Virus record (IMG/VR): IMGVR_UViG_3300036785_000416
Span: 1-44,138 of that record
Direction: 5' to 3' (one strand)
DNA length: 44,138 nt
From: a virus
Part shown: positions 15,960 through 23,391 of the stretch, in pieces
Position numbering within the stretch: the stretch's first letter is position 1
Layout of the letters: every line of letters begins with the position of its first letter
Made by a program: the position numbers and the translations under genes
Notes under the pieces: model-generated
Databases searched by the model: none
Told to the model about the DNA's origin: nothing
The model's input: only the letters and a program-made list of their open reading frames with translations

Positions 15960-17863
15960 CAGATCGTCTCGCACCGGTAAGCGATAGCGTATTGATTGCC
16001 TGCCACCAGCGCCGACGCTTGAGCCCACTGGATCTGGAAAGCAGGCATGGTTGTAGGCTGCGAAAACAGTGACACGGGGAACACCCAGTTCCCCCCCGTG
16101 GGTGTCAGCTGGCAAGCCAGCGTATTGGTCGGCTTCACCGGGAACGTCAGCGGCACAAACCCGTTGCTGCCCGGCGTTCCAGCTGGGGACAGGAGTATCA
16201 CACCCACCGTAGCGCCCGATCCCGGCTGCAACGCAGCAGAGCCTGTACCCAGCCCGGTGCCGGCCCCAATCGCCATAGCCACGTTGGTGAGCATCCCTGC
16301 GGAGCCCGGCCCCGCTTGATAGCCAGCCGCATACAGATTGGCGCCGGGCGACTGGTCAGTCACCAGCGACGCCACGTAGATCCCGTTCGAGACAGTGTTC
16401 GACAAGATCGGAACCGTAGTCGTGCCGAAGTACGGGACCACACTGCCGTGAACCTGCTGCAAGTTCGCGTAGTTGGCGTTTATCGAGGAGCCGGGGTTGA
16501 GAGCATCAACCGCGTACCCCGCTACTCCGCCGACGATCAGCTCGCCAACGATCATCACACCCGGCGCACTGGCGTTCCCCAACGCGACGGCGTCGCCGCC
16601 GCTGCAGCAAACCTGCAGGTAGCCGATATACGAGACCGCACCCCCCGACAGATCCAGCACCCCGGTGTTGGTCTGATTGGTGAAGATTTGATTGGCGAAG
16701 ATCGCCACCCCATAGTCGATCTGGACGGCTATCGTACTGCCAAACCCGCACGCGCTGCCGACGTGATCCGCCCAGATCGTCCCAATAAGGGCCTCATTCT
16801 TGAATTCGAAGTCGGTCGCATAACCAAGCACACCGATATCATCCAGCGACACCCCAGCCGCCCCGAGCGGAGTGCCGGCGACCCGCACTCCCGTGCCGGC
16901 TCGCACCGCCGCCGTGCACGCCGGCCCAGCAGTGAACATTATCTGCGCCTTGATATCCTGGGCAAAGCCGCGATCGGTGTTGCCGACATCCAGCTCCACT
17001 GCCGCCTTCGACACCCCGTTGCAGTCGGTATAGAGACGCTGCAGCCAGGGCCGCTTACCAGTGATGTAGACACAAGTATCGAACCCACCGATCACGCTGT
17101 CGGTCACTGCGAAATCCGCGAACCCGCCATCCGATACCGCCAACCCCACGAAAGCCGACGAGTTGGTCGACGGCAGCGGCATCCCATTGCGGTAGATCAA
17201 GCAGTTCCTGATGCCGGCACCTTCCCCGGCGGCTGCGATCGTGTGGCTGCTATCCAGTCGCAGTGCCGGCATCGTCGCGAAGGCAGCGGGGTTCTCGGCC
17301 TGGTTCTTGAAGGTCCAACCACAGTCCAGCGTCGTGTTGGCCGGGATCGACACGTTCCCGAGCAGCAGCAACTTCCCACCGGCATCCACCGTGCAGACCC
17401 CACCCGGCCCCACGCTGGTCAGACAGGTGTCGAGAGAGCCCGTCGCGTCCGCCGTCCCGGTCAGATCCCCACCGAATTGGGACACGAACTTGCCGGAGCC
17501 CCCGCCGGTCCCGATGCTGTTGAGCAGAAACCAGTTGGCCCCATTGTTGCTCAACATTGCCCGGAACCCGCTGAACAGCTGCCCTATCGCCAACGGCAGC
17601 CCGCCATTCTGCTGGATGACCTGAGCGGTGCCGCCGGGGAACGCGATGGTCGGCGCACCCGTAGTATTGGCGTAGCTCATCGTCAATATCAGCAGCGTGG
17701 TCGTCGGCACGCACGGCAGTGTCGGTATCGTAATGGCATCCCCGGTGCCACCCGCCACGGCATTCGTCACGCACTGCGACGGCGGTGGTGCCTGTGCCTC
17801 GCTTCGTGTCGCTACGCTCCACGAAATCGGCAGCAGCAGCAACCCAACGAGAAGCACACGCAT
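15959..17863 (-). CDS. Exported beta-helix-like protein, 634 aa
   Basis: ATG 17863 begins a Sec signal peptide (MRVLLVGLLLLPISWSVATR, cleaved near SEAQA). A Gly-rich beta-solenoid-like region follows, with VCTVDAGGKLLLLGNVSIPA and NTTLDCGWTF as in right-handed beta-helix proteins, and a C-terminal domain with CQLTPTGGNW. Ten or so cysteines could form disulfides after export. It follows a tailspike gene and precedes terL. It could be a pectate-lyase-like polysaccharide-binding or -cleaving protein. A cleavable signal is unexpected for a tailspike. Confidence 0.75.
   Translation of the reverse strand: MRVLLVGLLLLPISWSVATRSEAQAPPPSQCVTNAVAGGTGDAITIPTLPCVPTTTLLILTMSYANTTGAPTIAFPGGTAQVIQQNGGLPLAIGQLFSGFRAMLSNNGANWFLLNSIGTGGGSGKFVSQFGGDLTGTADATGSLDTCLTSVGPGGVCTVDAGGKLLLLGNVSIPANTTLDCGWTFKNQAENPAAFATMPALRLDSSHTIAAAGEGAGIRNCLIYRNGMPLPSTNSSAFVGLAVSDGGFADFAVTDSVIGGFDTCVYITGKRPWLQRLYTDCNGVSKAAVELDVGNTDRGFAQDIKAQIMFTAGPACTAAVRAGTGVRVAGTPLGAAGVSLDDIGVLGYATDFEFKNEALIGTIWADHVGSACGFGSTIAVQIDYGVAIFANQIFTNQTNTGVLDLSGGAVSYIGYLQVCCSGGDAVALGNASAPGVMIVGELIVGGVAGYAVDALNPGSSINANYANLQQVHGSVVPYFGTTTVPILSNTVSNGIYVASLVTDQSPGANLYAAGYQAGPGSAGMLTNVAMAIGAGTGLGTGSAALQPGSGATVGVILLSPAGTPGSNGFVPLTFPVKPTNTLACQLTPTGGNWVFPVSLFSQPTTMPAFQIQWAQASALVAGNQYAIAYRCETI
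17803..17825 (-). repeat. Loop-core hairpin in signal-peptide codons
   Basis: Perfect 6-bp arms TTCGTG and CACGAA surround core TCGCTACGCTC, which encodes part of the signal peptide of the 634-aa protein. Confidence 0.75.
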
Positions 17864-17864
17864 G

Positions 17865-17887
17865 ATGATCTCGCTTCGCTCGATCAT
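17865..17887 (-). repeat. Loop-core hairpin 2 bp from the 634-aa start
   Basis: Perfect 6-bp arms ATGATC and GATCAT with core TCGCTTCGCTC. One arm contains the tailspike stop codon; the other abuts the next ATG. Confidence 0.8.
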
Positions 17888-19485
17888 GTGCCAGTATTGT
17901 TGGCGACGATGTTGTGGGTACCAGTGGCATCGACGAGCAACGAGCCGGTGCCGCTCGGCCCCCCGGTGGTGTTGCTGGTGACGACGCAGTAATCGGCGCT
18001 GCCGGTCAAGCGGATGCCATAACGATGCATCGCCGGGAAACCGAACCCAGCCCCTACCAGGTTGCTGTTGATTGTGCAGCCTTCACAGTCGGTGAAGCTG
18101 AGAGCGTCGTACGTGTTCGCGGCAGCTGTTCCATTGCCTACACACAGATTGTTGGTGAACAGAACGTTATTTGCGCCGTAGTTGACCACGGCGCTCCGCT
18201 TGTTGACGTATAGCTGCACGCCGACAATGCTCACATTGGCGACGTTAGCACTCGGCGCAATGATGATCCCGTTCAACGAGTTGTTCGAGGAGCCACCCTC
18301 GATCGACACCGCTTGAACTTGCCCGCCGCTGTGGCCGATATTGATGCCCGCCTGCCCGCACGTATCGGAAAAGCAGTTGGACAGGGTCACCGACTTCACC
18401 CCGCCAACGGAGGCCGGGCTGGTGATGAAGCCGCTCTGCCCGTGGTTCAGGAACTCGCTGTCCGACACTGTCAGGCCGCTGGCGTTGCGGGCGTACACAC
18501 CAAAGGCACTCCCTGCCAACTTGCAATTGGTGATGTAGACGCCTTGGGCGATCCCTGTTGTGTCGCTGCCAATCAAAATGGCCGCGTTCGCGGTGGCGGT
18601 AGCGGGCGCGATCACGCCGTCAATCTCAAGCAGATACTGGTTCGAGCCACCCTCGACGAAGATGCCGTTGTAGAAGCCGTTCGCCATCCGTACGTTCTCG
18701 ACCAACGCCCCGTACGCGTTGGCGAACCGGATCAGCGCCCCTCCAGTGGCCGTGCCAGCCACGTTGAAGCCCATATCGCGGATCTGGCAGTGCGCCAGAT
18801 TACCTGCCGTCAATACGAATACGTCTACCGATGGGTTGCCGTTGATGTTCAGCAGTGTGGTCTGCGGCCCATCTCCTTTCAGGTTCACCCCGCTGGCCAA
18901 AGACGGCCAAACTAACTGCGTCCCAGCTGCCGTCGTCAATGGCCCCGGTCCCAGATACACAGTGGCGCCGCCAATCGATGCGGCATAGTTGATCGCCGCT
19001 TGGATCACCACGAGGTCGTCGCTGCCACTGCGCAGGTTGCCGAAACGGCCGTTGCGCGCGTCGACGAACGAGCCCAGCACCGCAGCCAATGCCCGCGTTC
19101 CCTGATCCGGGTTGTTGTTGGGCGGCCCTGGGTTGGGACCGTCCACCAGCACCAAGCTATTGGCGATGACCTCCGTAATCAGGCTGGTGTCGATGCCCAG
19201 CTCAGTCAGCTGGTCCCACACCACATTGCCACTGGCATCAGTCACCAGCTGGCGGTACTGGCCCACTCCATAGATGATGGCGCGGCCATTGGGATCGAGC
19301 CGGATCGGATCAGTGTTGGCGGTGGTCTGGGCCGCATCGAGCCATGTCGTCTGGGGCACCGTCGAGCCGGGCTCATACATGTAGACGAAGCCGCCTGCAT
19401 TGGGCACCGTGTACGGCTGCCCATCTACATCAATGCGTGTCAGCGTGAACTGCTGCTCCCCATTCGGCAGCAATACGGCACTCAT
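17884..19485 (-). CDS. Tailspike-like protein with beta-helix
   Basis: 533 residues from ATG 19485. The first 110 residues resemble a P22-type capsid/tail-binding head (GGFVYMYEPGSTVPQTTWLD, then NGRAIIYGVGQYRQLVTDAS). A pectate-lyase-like entry follows (LVVIQAAINYAASIGGATVY) and a long Gly/Asn-rich right-handed beta-helix with many 'V-x-NC/NS' coils. Such proteins bind and often depolymerise surface glycans. No catalytic residues can be identified by eye. It has no signal peptide, unlike the adjacent 634-aa protein. The ATG lies in a hairpin stem (19481-19503). Confidence 0.85.
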   Translation of the reverse strand: MSAVLLPNGEQQFTLTRIDVDGQPYTVPNAGGFVYMYEPGSTVPQTTWLDAAQTTANTDPIRLDPNGRAIIYGVGQYRQLVTDASGNVVWDQLTELGIDTSLITEVIANSLVLVDGPNPGPPNNNPDQGTRALAAVLGSFVDARNGRFGNLRSGSDDLVVIQAAINYAASIGGATVYLGPGPLTTAAGTQLVWPSLASGVNLKGDGPQTTLLNINGNPSVDVFVLTAGNLAHCQIRDMGFNVAGTATGGALIRFANAYGALVENVRMANGFYNGIFVEGGSNQYLLEIDGVIAPATATANAAILIGSDTTGIAQGVYITNCKLAGSAFGVYARNASGLTVSDSEFLNHGQSGFITSPASVGGVKSVTLSNCFSDTCGQAGINIGHSGGQVQAVSIEGGSSNNSLNGIIIAPSANVANVSIVGVQLYVNKRSAVVNYGANNVLFTNNLCVGNGTAAANTYDALSFTDCEGCTINSNLVGAGFGFPAMHRYGIRLTGSADYCVVTSNTTGGPSGTGSLLVDATGTHNIVANNTGT

Positions 19486-19503
19486 CTCGCTTCGCTCGAT
19501 GAG
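19481..19503 (-). repeat. Loop-core hairpin containing the tailspike ATG
   Basis: Arms CTCATC and GATGAG (6 bp, perfect) surround TCGCTTCGCTC at 19487-19497. The start codon at 19485-19483 is in the first arm. Confidence 0.85.
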
Positions 19504-19604
19504 ATGCCGTATGCGGACGTACGCAATGCACGCATGCTCCAACGGGCTCGCTTCGCTCGCCCGAATACTTTACGCGTCACCGCGCGCATGTCTCGAATAC
19601 TTCG
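19486..19604. other. Leader region upstream of the tailspike gene
   Basis: This 119-bp gap holds two loop-core hairpins, a 14-bp copy of CACGCATGCTCCAA (19529-19542, also at 13028-13041), and two AAGTATTCG copies. A 35-codon ORF (19482-19589, minus strand) ending ATGA over the tailspike start is possible but has no clear ribosome site. The region may control tailspike expression. Confidence 0.5.
19543..19563 (-). repeat. Loop-core hairpin upstream of the tailspike
   Basis: Five-bp arms CGGGC and GCCCG around TCGCTTCGCTC at 19548-19558. Confidence 0.75.
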
Positions 19605-19991
19605 CTAGGTCCAGGCTTCGATCGTGACGATGCCCCCGGCGGTGCTGATCAGGCTGAGCACGGTCTGACCCGCAGGCATCGCCAACAGCACCGGCTCCTG
19701 GTTCACGTCCTGCAATAGCACTGCACTGGCGCCATTAGTGGTGGTCGCAGTGGGGATCACCGCCACCTTAGTGGGGTCCACGTACAGCGGACGGGCAGTG
19801 CTGACAGCGTTGATCCGGAGCAAAGCTCCGTCTTGAAGGGGCGCCAGCTGGCCTTGCTTGAGCGTGTAGGATTGCGCTGTGTTGGCGACGAGCAGCAGGC
19901 TGTCACACCACTCGCTCAATGGAATGAGATTGGGAACCTGGACGCCCTGGTTGCGCGCCACAGGCACCATACGCTGAATGGATTGAACCAT
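19605..19991 (-). CDS. Small appendage or virion protein, 128 aa
   Basis: ATG 19991 is preferred since GGGGGAG lies about 10 nt upstream; an in-frame ATG at 20021 would add 10 residues. The protein has an N-terminal helix (VQSIQRMVPVARNQGVQVPN) and a beta-rich C-terminal half ending AGGIVTIEAWT. It lies between small terminase and tailspike. No family recognised. Confidence 0.65.
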   Translation of the reverse strand: MVQSIQRMVPVARNQGVQVPNLIPLSEWCDSLLLVANTAQSYTLKQGQLAPLQDGALLRINAVSTARPLYVDPTKVAVIPTATTTNGASAVLLQDVNQEPVLLAMPAGQTVLSLISTAGGIVTIEAWT

Positions 19992-20029
19992 TTGACGAAC
20001 TCTCCCCCAGATCGCACGCATGCCTCACG

Positions 20030-20044
20030 GCGGCCTTCGGCCGC
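20030..20044. repeat. TTC-loop palindrome
   Basis: GCGGCC-TTC-GGCCGC, perfect arms, 6 bp downstream of the small-terminase stop. It could pause transcription, but there is no following T run. Confidence 0.6.
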
Positions 20045-20049
20045 TTGAA

Positions 20050-20481
20050 CTACTTCTCGACGTTGACTTGGATGTTGACCTGAAGCAGCTGCTTGGCGAC
20101 GTCCTCGGCAGTGACACCCTGCACGCCCACGCCCTTGCCGTATTGCATGAAGCCCGCAGTTCGGAACCACGTCTCGCTGGCTGCCAACGCAACCTTCTCG
20201 TCATGCGAGCGCAATGCGCTGCTCAACGCCACGAAGGCCGCAGGCTTCATCCCAATGAACTCGTTGTCCATAGCCCGAAACTCGCGGTCCCGCGCCTCGA
20301 TGTACCGGTCGGTGCGACTGATCTGCTGGACACGCTGCGCGCTCATTCCGATCATCTGCGCAATCTCGCGCTTCGAATGCCCGCGGATCTCCAGTGAAAG
20401 GATCGTTCGAGCCCGCGTCCGCAAGCCGCGCTTGGCAAGGCCGAGCTGGCGCTCGGCCTGACGCTGCTCAGTGGTACTCAT
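20050..20481 (-). CDS. terS: Terminase small subunit-like protein
   Basis: 143 residues. A helix-turn-helix is visible at about residues 37-58 (SKREIAQMIGMSAQRVQQIS), followed by helices with IEARDREFRAMDNEFIGMKP and a C-terminal region ending VNIQVNVEK. The fold order and length fit small terminases, which recognise packaging sites and stimulate TerL. ATG 20481 overlaps a preceding ORF as ATGA; a GTG at 20520 is less likely. It is 4 kb from terL, separated by tailspike genes. Another HTH protein role cannot be excluded. Confidence 0.65.
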   Translation of the reverse strand: MSTTEQRQAERQLGLAKRGLRTRARTILSLEIRGHSKREIAQMIGMSAQRVQQISRTDRYIEARDREFRAMDNEFIGMKPAAFVALSSALRSHDEKVALAASETWFRTAGFMQYGKGVGVQGVTAEDVAKQLLQVNIQVNVEK

Positions 20482-20699
20482 GCGTCGCTTCGCTCCGCAT
20501 AGAAAGGAGTGCCGCTCCACGCAGCCTCGCTGCGCTCGGCTGAATTAACACCCGACTTCTCAACGGGTTGCACAGTGGGCTCCAGACGCGCAGCACCAGG
20601 CACGCGAGCCCGGTCAGGTTGCAAGCGACCGAAGTCGCTCAACAACAGCAATTCCAAAAGGGTCCGCCGCTTCGTCATATGCAAGCGCGTAGCATGCAT
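20478..20699 (-). CDS. Possible first leftward gene, 73 aa
   Basis: The ORF begins at ATG 20699 with AGGGG 6 nt upstream and ends ATGA over the terS start. A second ATG at 20678 is possible. The sequence (TKRRTLLELLLLSDFGRLQP) is basic then hydrophobic, and the C-terminal third is encoded by two loop-core hairpins. Coupling suggests it is real, but the hairpin content and lack of recognised motifs keep confidence low. Confidence 0.4.
   Translation of the reverse strand: MHATRLHMTKRRTLLELLLLSDFGRLQPDRARVPGAARLEPTVQPVEKSGVNSAERSEAAWSGTPFYAERSDA
20480..20500 (-). repeat. Loop-core hairpin at the terS start
   Basis: Arms ATGCG and CGCAT enclose TCGCTTCGCTC. The terS ATG at 20481-20479 overlaps the first arm. 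Confidence 0.8.
20522..20542 (-). repeat. Loop-core hairpin upstream of terS
   Basis: Arms CAGCC and GGCTG (5 bp) flank the variant core TCGCTGCGCTC. Confidence 0.7.
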
Positions 20700-20715
20700 G
20701 CCGGACCCCTGTCAA
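20687..20715 (-). promoter_or_regulatory. Possible leftward promoter
   Basis: A perfect TTGACA lies on the minus strand at 20715-20710, 17 bp before a weak CTACGC. The spacer contains a GCATGCATGC palindrome. The next transcribed base would fall near ATG 20678, which would make that ORF leaderless. The -10 match is poor. Confidence 0.3.
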
Positions 20716-20951
20716 TCCATATGTTGCGTGTGCATGCATACCTCTTTCAAAATCGGGTACACTTCAGAAGGGGGATTGAGATATAGAACTAGGGGCCAGG
20801 GGGGCCATGCACCCCCGGGGGCCCCCACCGTACCATCCCTACCACACTGCACCATCCCTGCCACACACATGCACATGCATATATGCCGCAACAATTGCGA
20901 TCCGCGTCGCAACGATTGTGATTCCATGCGCAACGTGTTGCCTACAGCTCA

Positions 20952-20976
20952 CTTGACCTCGCTACGCTCGGTCAAG
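20952..20976. repeat. Loop-core hairpin in the divergent region
   Basis: Seven-bp perfect arms CTTGACC and GGTCAAG around TCGCTACGCTC. The first arm also includes a TTGACC that could serve as a -35 element. Confidence 0.75.
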
Positions 20977-21207
20977 ACTGCGGCGTGTTGTCGCGGTGAA
21001 CTCGCTTCACAAGGCCAAGGGTGCGGCGTGTTGTCGCACTTAAACGTCAACGCATACTATGTAATGTAACGTTACCAATGTCCATGTAAGAAATCTACCC
21101 CTCTAAAGGGGTGTGACGATTTGTCCAACTTTGCTACCGACATAATTAACTTGCACTATCACCTATTTCTACAAGCAACAATACCGCAACACAATTTTTC
21201 TAACCCA

Positions 21208-21236
21208 TTGATAACACTCACAGTTATTCTGATAGG
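21208..21236 (+). promoter_or_regulatory. Possible rightward early promoter
   Basis: TTGATA at 21208-21213 and GATAGG at 21231-21236 with a 17-bp spacer in the AT-rich part of the control region, about 180 bp before the first rightward gene. The -10 element matches only three of six consensus bases. Confidence 0.35.
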
Positions 21237-21248
21237 TCCTTAGGCCCG

Positions 21249-21334
21249 TAAGTCTATTAGATCCTCTGGCGTGAGAGAGAGAGAGAGAGAGAGATCTTCT
21301 TCCTCACTTAGTAAGTTGGTGTCTAATAGACTTA
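21249..21334. repeat. 13-bp inverted repeat flanking a (GA)11 tract
   Basis: TAAGTCTATTAGA at 21249-21261 is exactly inverted at 21322-21334. The 60-bp loop contains (GA)11 at 21273-21294. The arms are AT-rich. It lies in the leader of the first rightward gene and could be an operator, transcript structure or origin element. Confidence 0.85.
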
Positions 21335-21415
21335 TTGACGTACAACCCAACCCACACTACCTTGCCAACCAGCCCGCGAGCACACCGCAGCGGGCTCTCA
21401 TCGAAGGGAAGCACG

Positions 21416-21688
21416 ATGCCGCGTCTAGTCACTTCCATCAATCAAGTCACTCTCTACGTAAGCGCCCGCGAGACTACGGATTGGGCGAAACGCTGGCCGT
21501 GCTCCCAGCTGCGCGGCAAGCGTCTCATGGCGCAATTCGACAGCGGCGGGTTAATCGACGTGACGATAGACGGTCGCTATGGTGACTGCGACGCTGTCGA
21601 GTTCAACGCGATTACAAGCGACTTCCTGCGCGACCGGCTAGCCACAGACCATCCCGCCTATTTCGCGGCAGTTGGGCAATTCGACTAG
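21416..21688 (+). CDS. Small early phage protein, 90 aa
   Basis: ATG 21416 has GAAGGGAAG upstream. The protein includes WPCSQLRGKRLMAQFDSGGL, VTIDGRYGDCDAVEFNAITS and DFLRDRLATDHPAYF, a combination recurrent in small early genes of environmental phages with no assigned function. Two cysteines. It is the first rightward gene. Confidence 0.8.
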   Translation: MPRLVTSINQVTLYVSARETTDWAKRWPCSQLRGKRLMAQFDSGGLIDVTIDGRYGDCDAVEFNAITSDFLRDRLATDHPAYFAAVGQFD

Positions 21689-21756
21689 GGTTCACACTCC
21701 ATCGCCCTCGTCCCTTCCTAGCCCGCTACGCCCGCTAGGGCGCGCTACACCGCCCC

Positions 21757-21790
21757 GCTGTAGGGGCCAGCCCGGCTTGGCCCCTACAGC
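21757..21790. terminator. Strong hairpin, possible terminator or attenuator
   Basis: A 13-bp perfect stem (21757-21769 and 21778-21790) with an 8-nt loop lies between the first two rightward genes. The following sequence has only a short T run (TTTT near 21806), so it may be an mRNA stability structure rather than a terminator. Confidence 0.6.
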
Positions 21791-21821
21791 CTCCCCCAAA
21801 TCGATTTTAGGAGCCTTCCAA

Positions 21822-22214
21822 ATGACACCAGAACAGTTCCTGTCAGCGAACCCGATCCGGTTCGGAGCTGCACGCGTCGCCAGCAACCCGCACATGGTCG
21901 ATTTCGAAGGTGATCATTACCGCTGCACCATATCGCGTCCCGACAAACGGCGTATGACAGTGTTCTATTCAAAAGGCCACGGGCACAACGGCGTTCCTCC
22001 AACAGCTCTTGAAGTAATCAACTGTCTAGCAGATGACGCAGCAATGATAGAAAACGCACGGGACTTTAACGATTTCTGCGCAGAATTAGGCTACGACACA
22101 GACAGCCGTCAAGCCGAACGCACCTACAAAGCCTGTCAACAGCAAACCGACCGCTTGAAGAGCCTATTCGGCCATGCCTACCACGATTTACTCTATGGTA
22201 CAGAGAGAGACTAA
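21822..22214 (+). CDS. Early phage protein, 130 aa
   Basis: ATG 21822 has AGGAG 9 nt upstream. The N-terminus is beta-rich (HYRCTISRPDKRRMTVFYSK), and the C-terminus is helical with CAELGYDTDSRQAERTYKAC and LKSLFGHAYHDLLY. This helical signature is recurrent in small early genes of many phages. The function is unknown; it may be a regulatory or inhibitory protein acting on the host. Confidence 0.8.
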   Translation: MTPEQFLSANPIRFGAARVASNPHMVDFEGDHYRCTISRPDKRRMTVFYSKGHGHNGVPPTALEVINCLADDAAMIENARDFNDFCAELGYDTDSRQAERTYKACQQQTDRLKSLFGHAYHDLLYGTERD

Positions 22215-22216
22215 CC

Positions 22217-22594
22217 ATGAGATCCCGCAAGCGAGCTGCCGCTCGCCTCAACATCGACGACTACCCATCGGAGTACACGCAACTTCTCCTTGATTTCCAA
22301 GATCGGGTAATCGAGCGTCACGAGCCCTACCTCGCCATCGGCCCTCTCACCCGCAAGGGTGCGGCCGCAGCCCGTGCCAGGATGCACTACTTCCTTGGCA
22401 TCCTCCGCAACACCCCCAACAAGGATCAATACCTCGGCGAGCTGAACCGCATCGGCAGCTTGATGACCTCGACCCTGGCCCTCCTCTCCGGCTCCGAGGA
22501 CAGGGGCGACGCCCGATACGCCCTCCACTGGCAACTAAACCCCCTTGTCGCGGCCATTCGCCACTCCGACCCGCAAAAGGAGTTCATTCGATGA
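22217..22594 (+). CDS. Unknown early protein, 125 aa
   Basis: ATG 22217 follows the previous stop by 2 bp. A basic start (MRSRKRAAARLNIDDYPSEY) leads into a mainly helical protein with RKGAAAARARMHYFLGILRN. No enzymatic motif. The stop overlaps the next start (ATGA). Confidence 0.65.
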   Translation: MRSRKRAAARLNIDDYPSEYTQLLLDFQDRVIERHEPYLAIGPLTRKGAAAARARMHYFLGILRNTPNKDQYLGELNRIGSLMTSTLALLSGSEDRGDARYALHWQLNPLVAAIRHSDPQKEFIR

Positions 22595-22896
22595 CCATCA
22601 ACTATGAATTCGGCGGAATGCTGTATCGCAACAGTCGCGATATGCACATCGCAATTGCTGAAGAATGGCTCTCGGCAGGCGGCCGCAACACTCGCGACGA
22701 AATGCTGGCGGACCTCCCGGGGATCAGCGACAGCGATCTAGCCGACGAGGCAATTGCCAACTGGGACGCCAACGACATGCACAGACCAGACGGCGAACCT
22801 CCTCAACGTTTCGACCGCGACGAACTGATCGCGGCGTTTGTCGACATCCGCGCGAACTTTGACCATCACTTCCCGCAAGAGGAGGAACCACAATGA
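22591..22896 (+). CDS. Acidic early protein, 101 aa
   Basis: Starts at the ATGA overlap. The protein has many Asp/Glu residues (SDSDLADEAIANWDANDMHR; FDHHFPQEEEPQ) and a net negative charge, resembling small DNA-mimic or host-takeover proteins in composition only. It contains LYRNSRDMHIAIAEEWLSAG, a segment seen in some phage early proteins. Its function is unknown. Confidence 0.65.
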   Translation: MTINYEFGGMLYRNSRDMHIAIAEEWLSAGGRNTRDEMLADLPGISDSDLADEAIANWDANDMHRPDGEPPQRFDRDELIAAFVDIRANFDHHFPQEEEPQ

Positions 22897-23129
22897 GCCA
22901 TCACTACCACGTCTACCAATTCTTCCCCGACGACACCTCCGAGCGCATCCTGAGCTACGCAACAGCCGAGGAAGCCGTTGTGTGCGCCAAGAGGCGCACA
23001 CAATACCCCGCTGCCCTCATAGGCATCATCCGCCGTATCATCATCACAGACGATGGCGACCACACCTGTTTCGAGTGGCTCCGCGGCAAAGGCGTGACCT
23101 TCCCACCTCACAAGGAGTTCACCCAATGA
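22893..23129 (+). CDS. Unknown early protein, 78 aa
   Basis: ATGA overlap with the previous gene. His/Tyr-rich N-terminus (MSHHYHVYQFFPDDTSERIL), an amphipathic helix with ATAEEAVVCAKRRTQYPAAL, and a beta-rich end. No family recognised. Confidence 0.65.
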   Translation: MSHHYHVYQFFPDDTSERILSYATAEEAVVCAKRRTQYPAALIGIIRRIIITDDGDHTCFEWLRGKGVTFPPHKEFTQ

Positions 23130-23299
23130 CCATCAGCGAATTGATCATCGACCTACAAGAACTTTTACGTCAAGACGGCGACCTTGAAGGCGTTAAGTAC
23201 GGCAGCGATGGCTGGGTCTATATCCCAACCAAGCAATTCGACGAGCTGTCCGATGAGCAATACGAACGCGTTTGCGGAGCAGACAGCGATCCTGATTAG
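23126..23299 (+). CDS. Unknown acidic early protein, 57 aa
   Basis: ATG 23126 overlaps the previous stop as ATGA. The short protein (MTISELIIDLQELLRQDGDL) has helix-forming leucines and a charged C-terminus with two Asp/Glu-rich segments. The first ~30 residues resemble small phage proteins with a 'V..LI..L...DPD..V' pattern. Function unknown. Confidence 0.7.
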   Translation: MTISELIIDLQELLRQDGDLEGVKYGSDGWVYIPTKQFDELSDEQYERVCGADSDPD

Positions 23300-23312
23300 C
23301 GCTACACAACGG

Positions 23313-23343
23313 TTGACCTCATAGTTCAAAACATGCATGTAGG
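23313..23343 (+). promoter_or_regulatory. Rightward promoter-like site with shared AAACATGCATG element, copy 1
   Basis: TTGACC at 23313-23318 is 17 bp from CATGTA at 23336-23341. The segment 23320-23343 matches 25145-25168 at 20 of 24 positions, including the palindromic ACATGCATGT. Both copies lie shortly before rightward genes, suggesting a common promoter or operator. Confidence 0.55.
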
Positions 23344-23391
23344 TGCAGCGGGTGCAATATGCCCCGCTCACCCACATAGGAACCCCACACC

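Larger units (their letters stand above)
20700..21415. other. Divergent control region between the two gene blocks
   Basis: No credible gene is seen in this 716-bp stretch. It contains ATGCATG-type sites near 20693, 20733 and 20876, a hairpin at 20952-20976, two GCGGCGTGTTGTCGC-like repeats near 20980 and 21025, an AT-rich segment at about 21045-21260 in an otherwise GC-rich genome, a GTAACGTTAC palindrome near 21065, a CCCCT/AGGGG hairpin near 21100 and a (GA)11 tract. It is a good candidate for early promoters and possibly an origin. Confidence 0.65.

Noticed and set aside
16316-17992. 558-codon rightward ORF opposite the exported beta-helix gene
   Set aside because: It is a mirror frame of a coding region in GC-rich DNA, rich in Arg/His/Pro, without domain motifs or a ribosome site. 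The opposite strand has a signal peptide and coupled overlaps.
19482-19589. 35-codon ORF overlapping the tailspike start
   Set aside because: No clear ribosome site, and much of it is hairpin sequence. Recorded only in the leader-region entry.
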